Shown piece by piece: positions 63,555 through 64,000 of a DNA stretch of 64,000 nucleotides; the first letter of the stretch is position 1; every line of letters starts with the position of its first letter. This DNA comes from Burkholderia ubonensis (GTDB lineage Bacteria > Pseudomonadota > Gammaproteobacteria > Burkholderiales > Burkholderiaceae). The DNA is taken from positions 744,001 through 808,000 of the forward strand of contig NZ_CP013422.1 in assembly GCF_001718695.1 (NCBI RefSeq), read 5' to 3'. The notes beneath the pieces were generated by a model. The model saw only the letters and a program-made list of their open reading frames with translations, did no database searches and was not told where the DNA came from. The position numbers and the translations under genes were made by a program.

Positions 63555-64000
63555 TGGGCTCCTTCAGCGTGGGCTTCGGCCTGCGCGGCGCCGATGTGGC
63601 GCATCAGGCGGGTCTTGACTTCGACCGGCGTGACGGTCGGGCGGGGCAGCCCGTCGGGCACGCCGGTGCGGATCGCGATGCGCACGAAGCGCGCGCCGTC
63701 CGCTTGCGCGGCCAGCGCCGCGTCGAGCACATCGAGCGACTCGCCTTCGACCGCCGACGCATAGCCGCACGCGGCGGCGACGCCGGCGAACGACACGTGC
63801 TGCGACACGGTGGCCTGGCCGCCCGTCGATTCGTGCGCGCCGTTGTCGAGCAGCACGTGCGTGAGGTTCGCGGGGCCGTAGGCGCCGAGCGTCGCGAACG
63901 CGCCCATGCGCATCAGCGCGGCGCCGTCGCCGTCGACCGCGACGACCTTCAGGTCGGGCCGCGCGAGCGCGAGGCCCAGCGCAAGCGGCGTCACGCAGCC
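63551..64000 (-). CDS. Phosphonopyruvate decarboxylase, C-terminal part (5' end outside window)
   Basis: The open frame runs to the window edge; about 149 C-terminal residues are seen. The thiamine diphosphate motif is clear: VVAVDGDGAALMRMGAFATLGAYGPANLTHVLLDNGAHESTGGQ (GDG start, NN-equivalent end). Phosphonopyruvate decarboxylase turns phosphonopyruvate into phosphonoacetaldehyde, the committed step of C-P bond natural product synthesis. Its stop overlaps the aminotransferase start. A PEP mutase gene would be expected just beyond the window edge. Confidence 0.87.
   Translation of the reverse strand, partial: GCVTPLALGLALARPDLKVVAVDGDGAALMRMGAFATLGAYGPANLTHVLLDNGAHESTGGQATVSQHVSFAGVAAACGYASAVEGESLDVLDAALAAQADGARFVRIAIRTGVPDGLPRPTVTPVEVKTRLMRHIGAAQAEAHAEGAH

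Overview
The window is high-GC DNA with the gene content, codon use and operon style of a Burkholderia (Burkholderia cepacia complex-like) chromosome. The features pointing there are the DUF969/DUF979 pair, an LpxO lipid A hydroxylase, a pgaABCD locus carrying its own glmS, the alpha-E/ATP-grasp/transglutaminase cluster, and the PhnW/phosphonopyruvate decarboxylase pair. I infer the genus and cannot name a species. I saw no rRNA, tRNA, CRISPR array, complete insertion sequence or replication origin.

Layout. 1-2330: two small membrane-protein families and a DUF2891 protein. 2739-8106: asparagine/aspartate use (asparaginase, LysR regulator, aspartase AspA, AnsP-like permease). 8150-8839: a small esterase. 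9345-14448: a compact chemotaxis-like signalling operon made of a membrane-bound CheA-like kinase, an MCP-hairpin protein, two CheX-like proteins, a pseudo-receiver and a CheY. 14523-17156: ECHDC3-like crotonase, alanine racemase, MAPEG protein. 17688-22010: a damaged glutamine-type ABC transporter operon. Its glnQ has lost its 3' end and is joined to the 3' remnant of a C45-type acyltransferase gene, followed by an aminotransferase and a CMD-family protein. 22220-26488: lpxO, a Pro/Ala-rich membrane-anchored protein, ahpF and ahpC. 27044-29410: a remodelled vapBC toxin-antitoxin locus, a carbamoylase-type hydrolase remnant, a cytochrome c and a further gene fragment. 29457-40805: a long leftward operon for poly-N-acetylglucosamine, comprising two small exported or anchored proteins, pgaA (frameshifted), pgaB, pgaC, pgaD, a dedicated glmS and a secreted propeller-like protein. 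41471-42463: a LysR regulator. 43033-53875: circularly permuted ATP-grasp, alpha-E, transglutaminase-like and DUF2126 genes, a predicted peptide-ligase/peptidase system of unknown product. 54061-57223: a small protein, prolyl aminopeptidase, and a lower-GC TetR/GST pair with a palindromic operator. 57560-62388: an arsenic operon arsR - 31-codon ORF - arsC (frameshifted) - acr3 - arsN2/arsD fusion - arsA. 62487-64000: 2-aminoethylphosphonate aminotransferase and the 3' part of phosphonopyruvate decarboxylase.

Five otherwise conserved genes (glnH, pgaA, one transglutaminase-like gene, the ATP-grasp/alpha-E fusion gene and arsC) are each broken by a single small indel, and glnQ carries two deletions. 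This is either real decay or residual sequencing error, and it should be settled before the broken genes are interpreted. The two most interesting systems are the CheW-less signalling cassette with its shared GELELF C-termini and the ATP-grasp/alpha-E/transglutaminase cluster.
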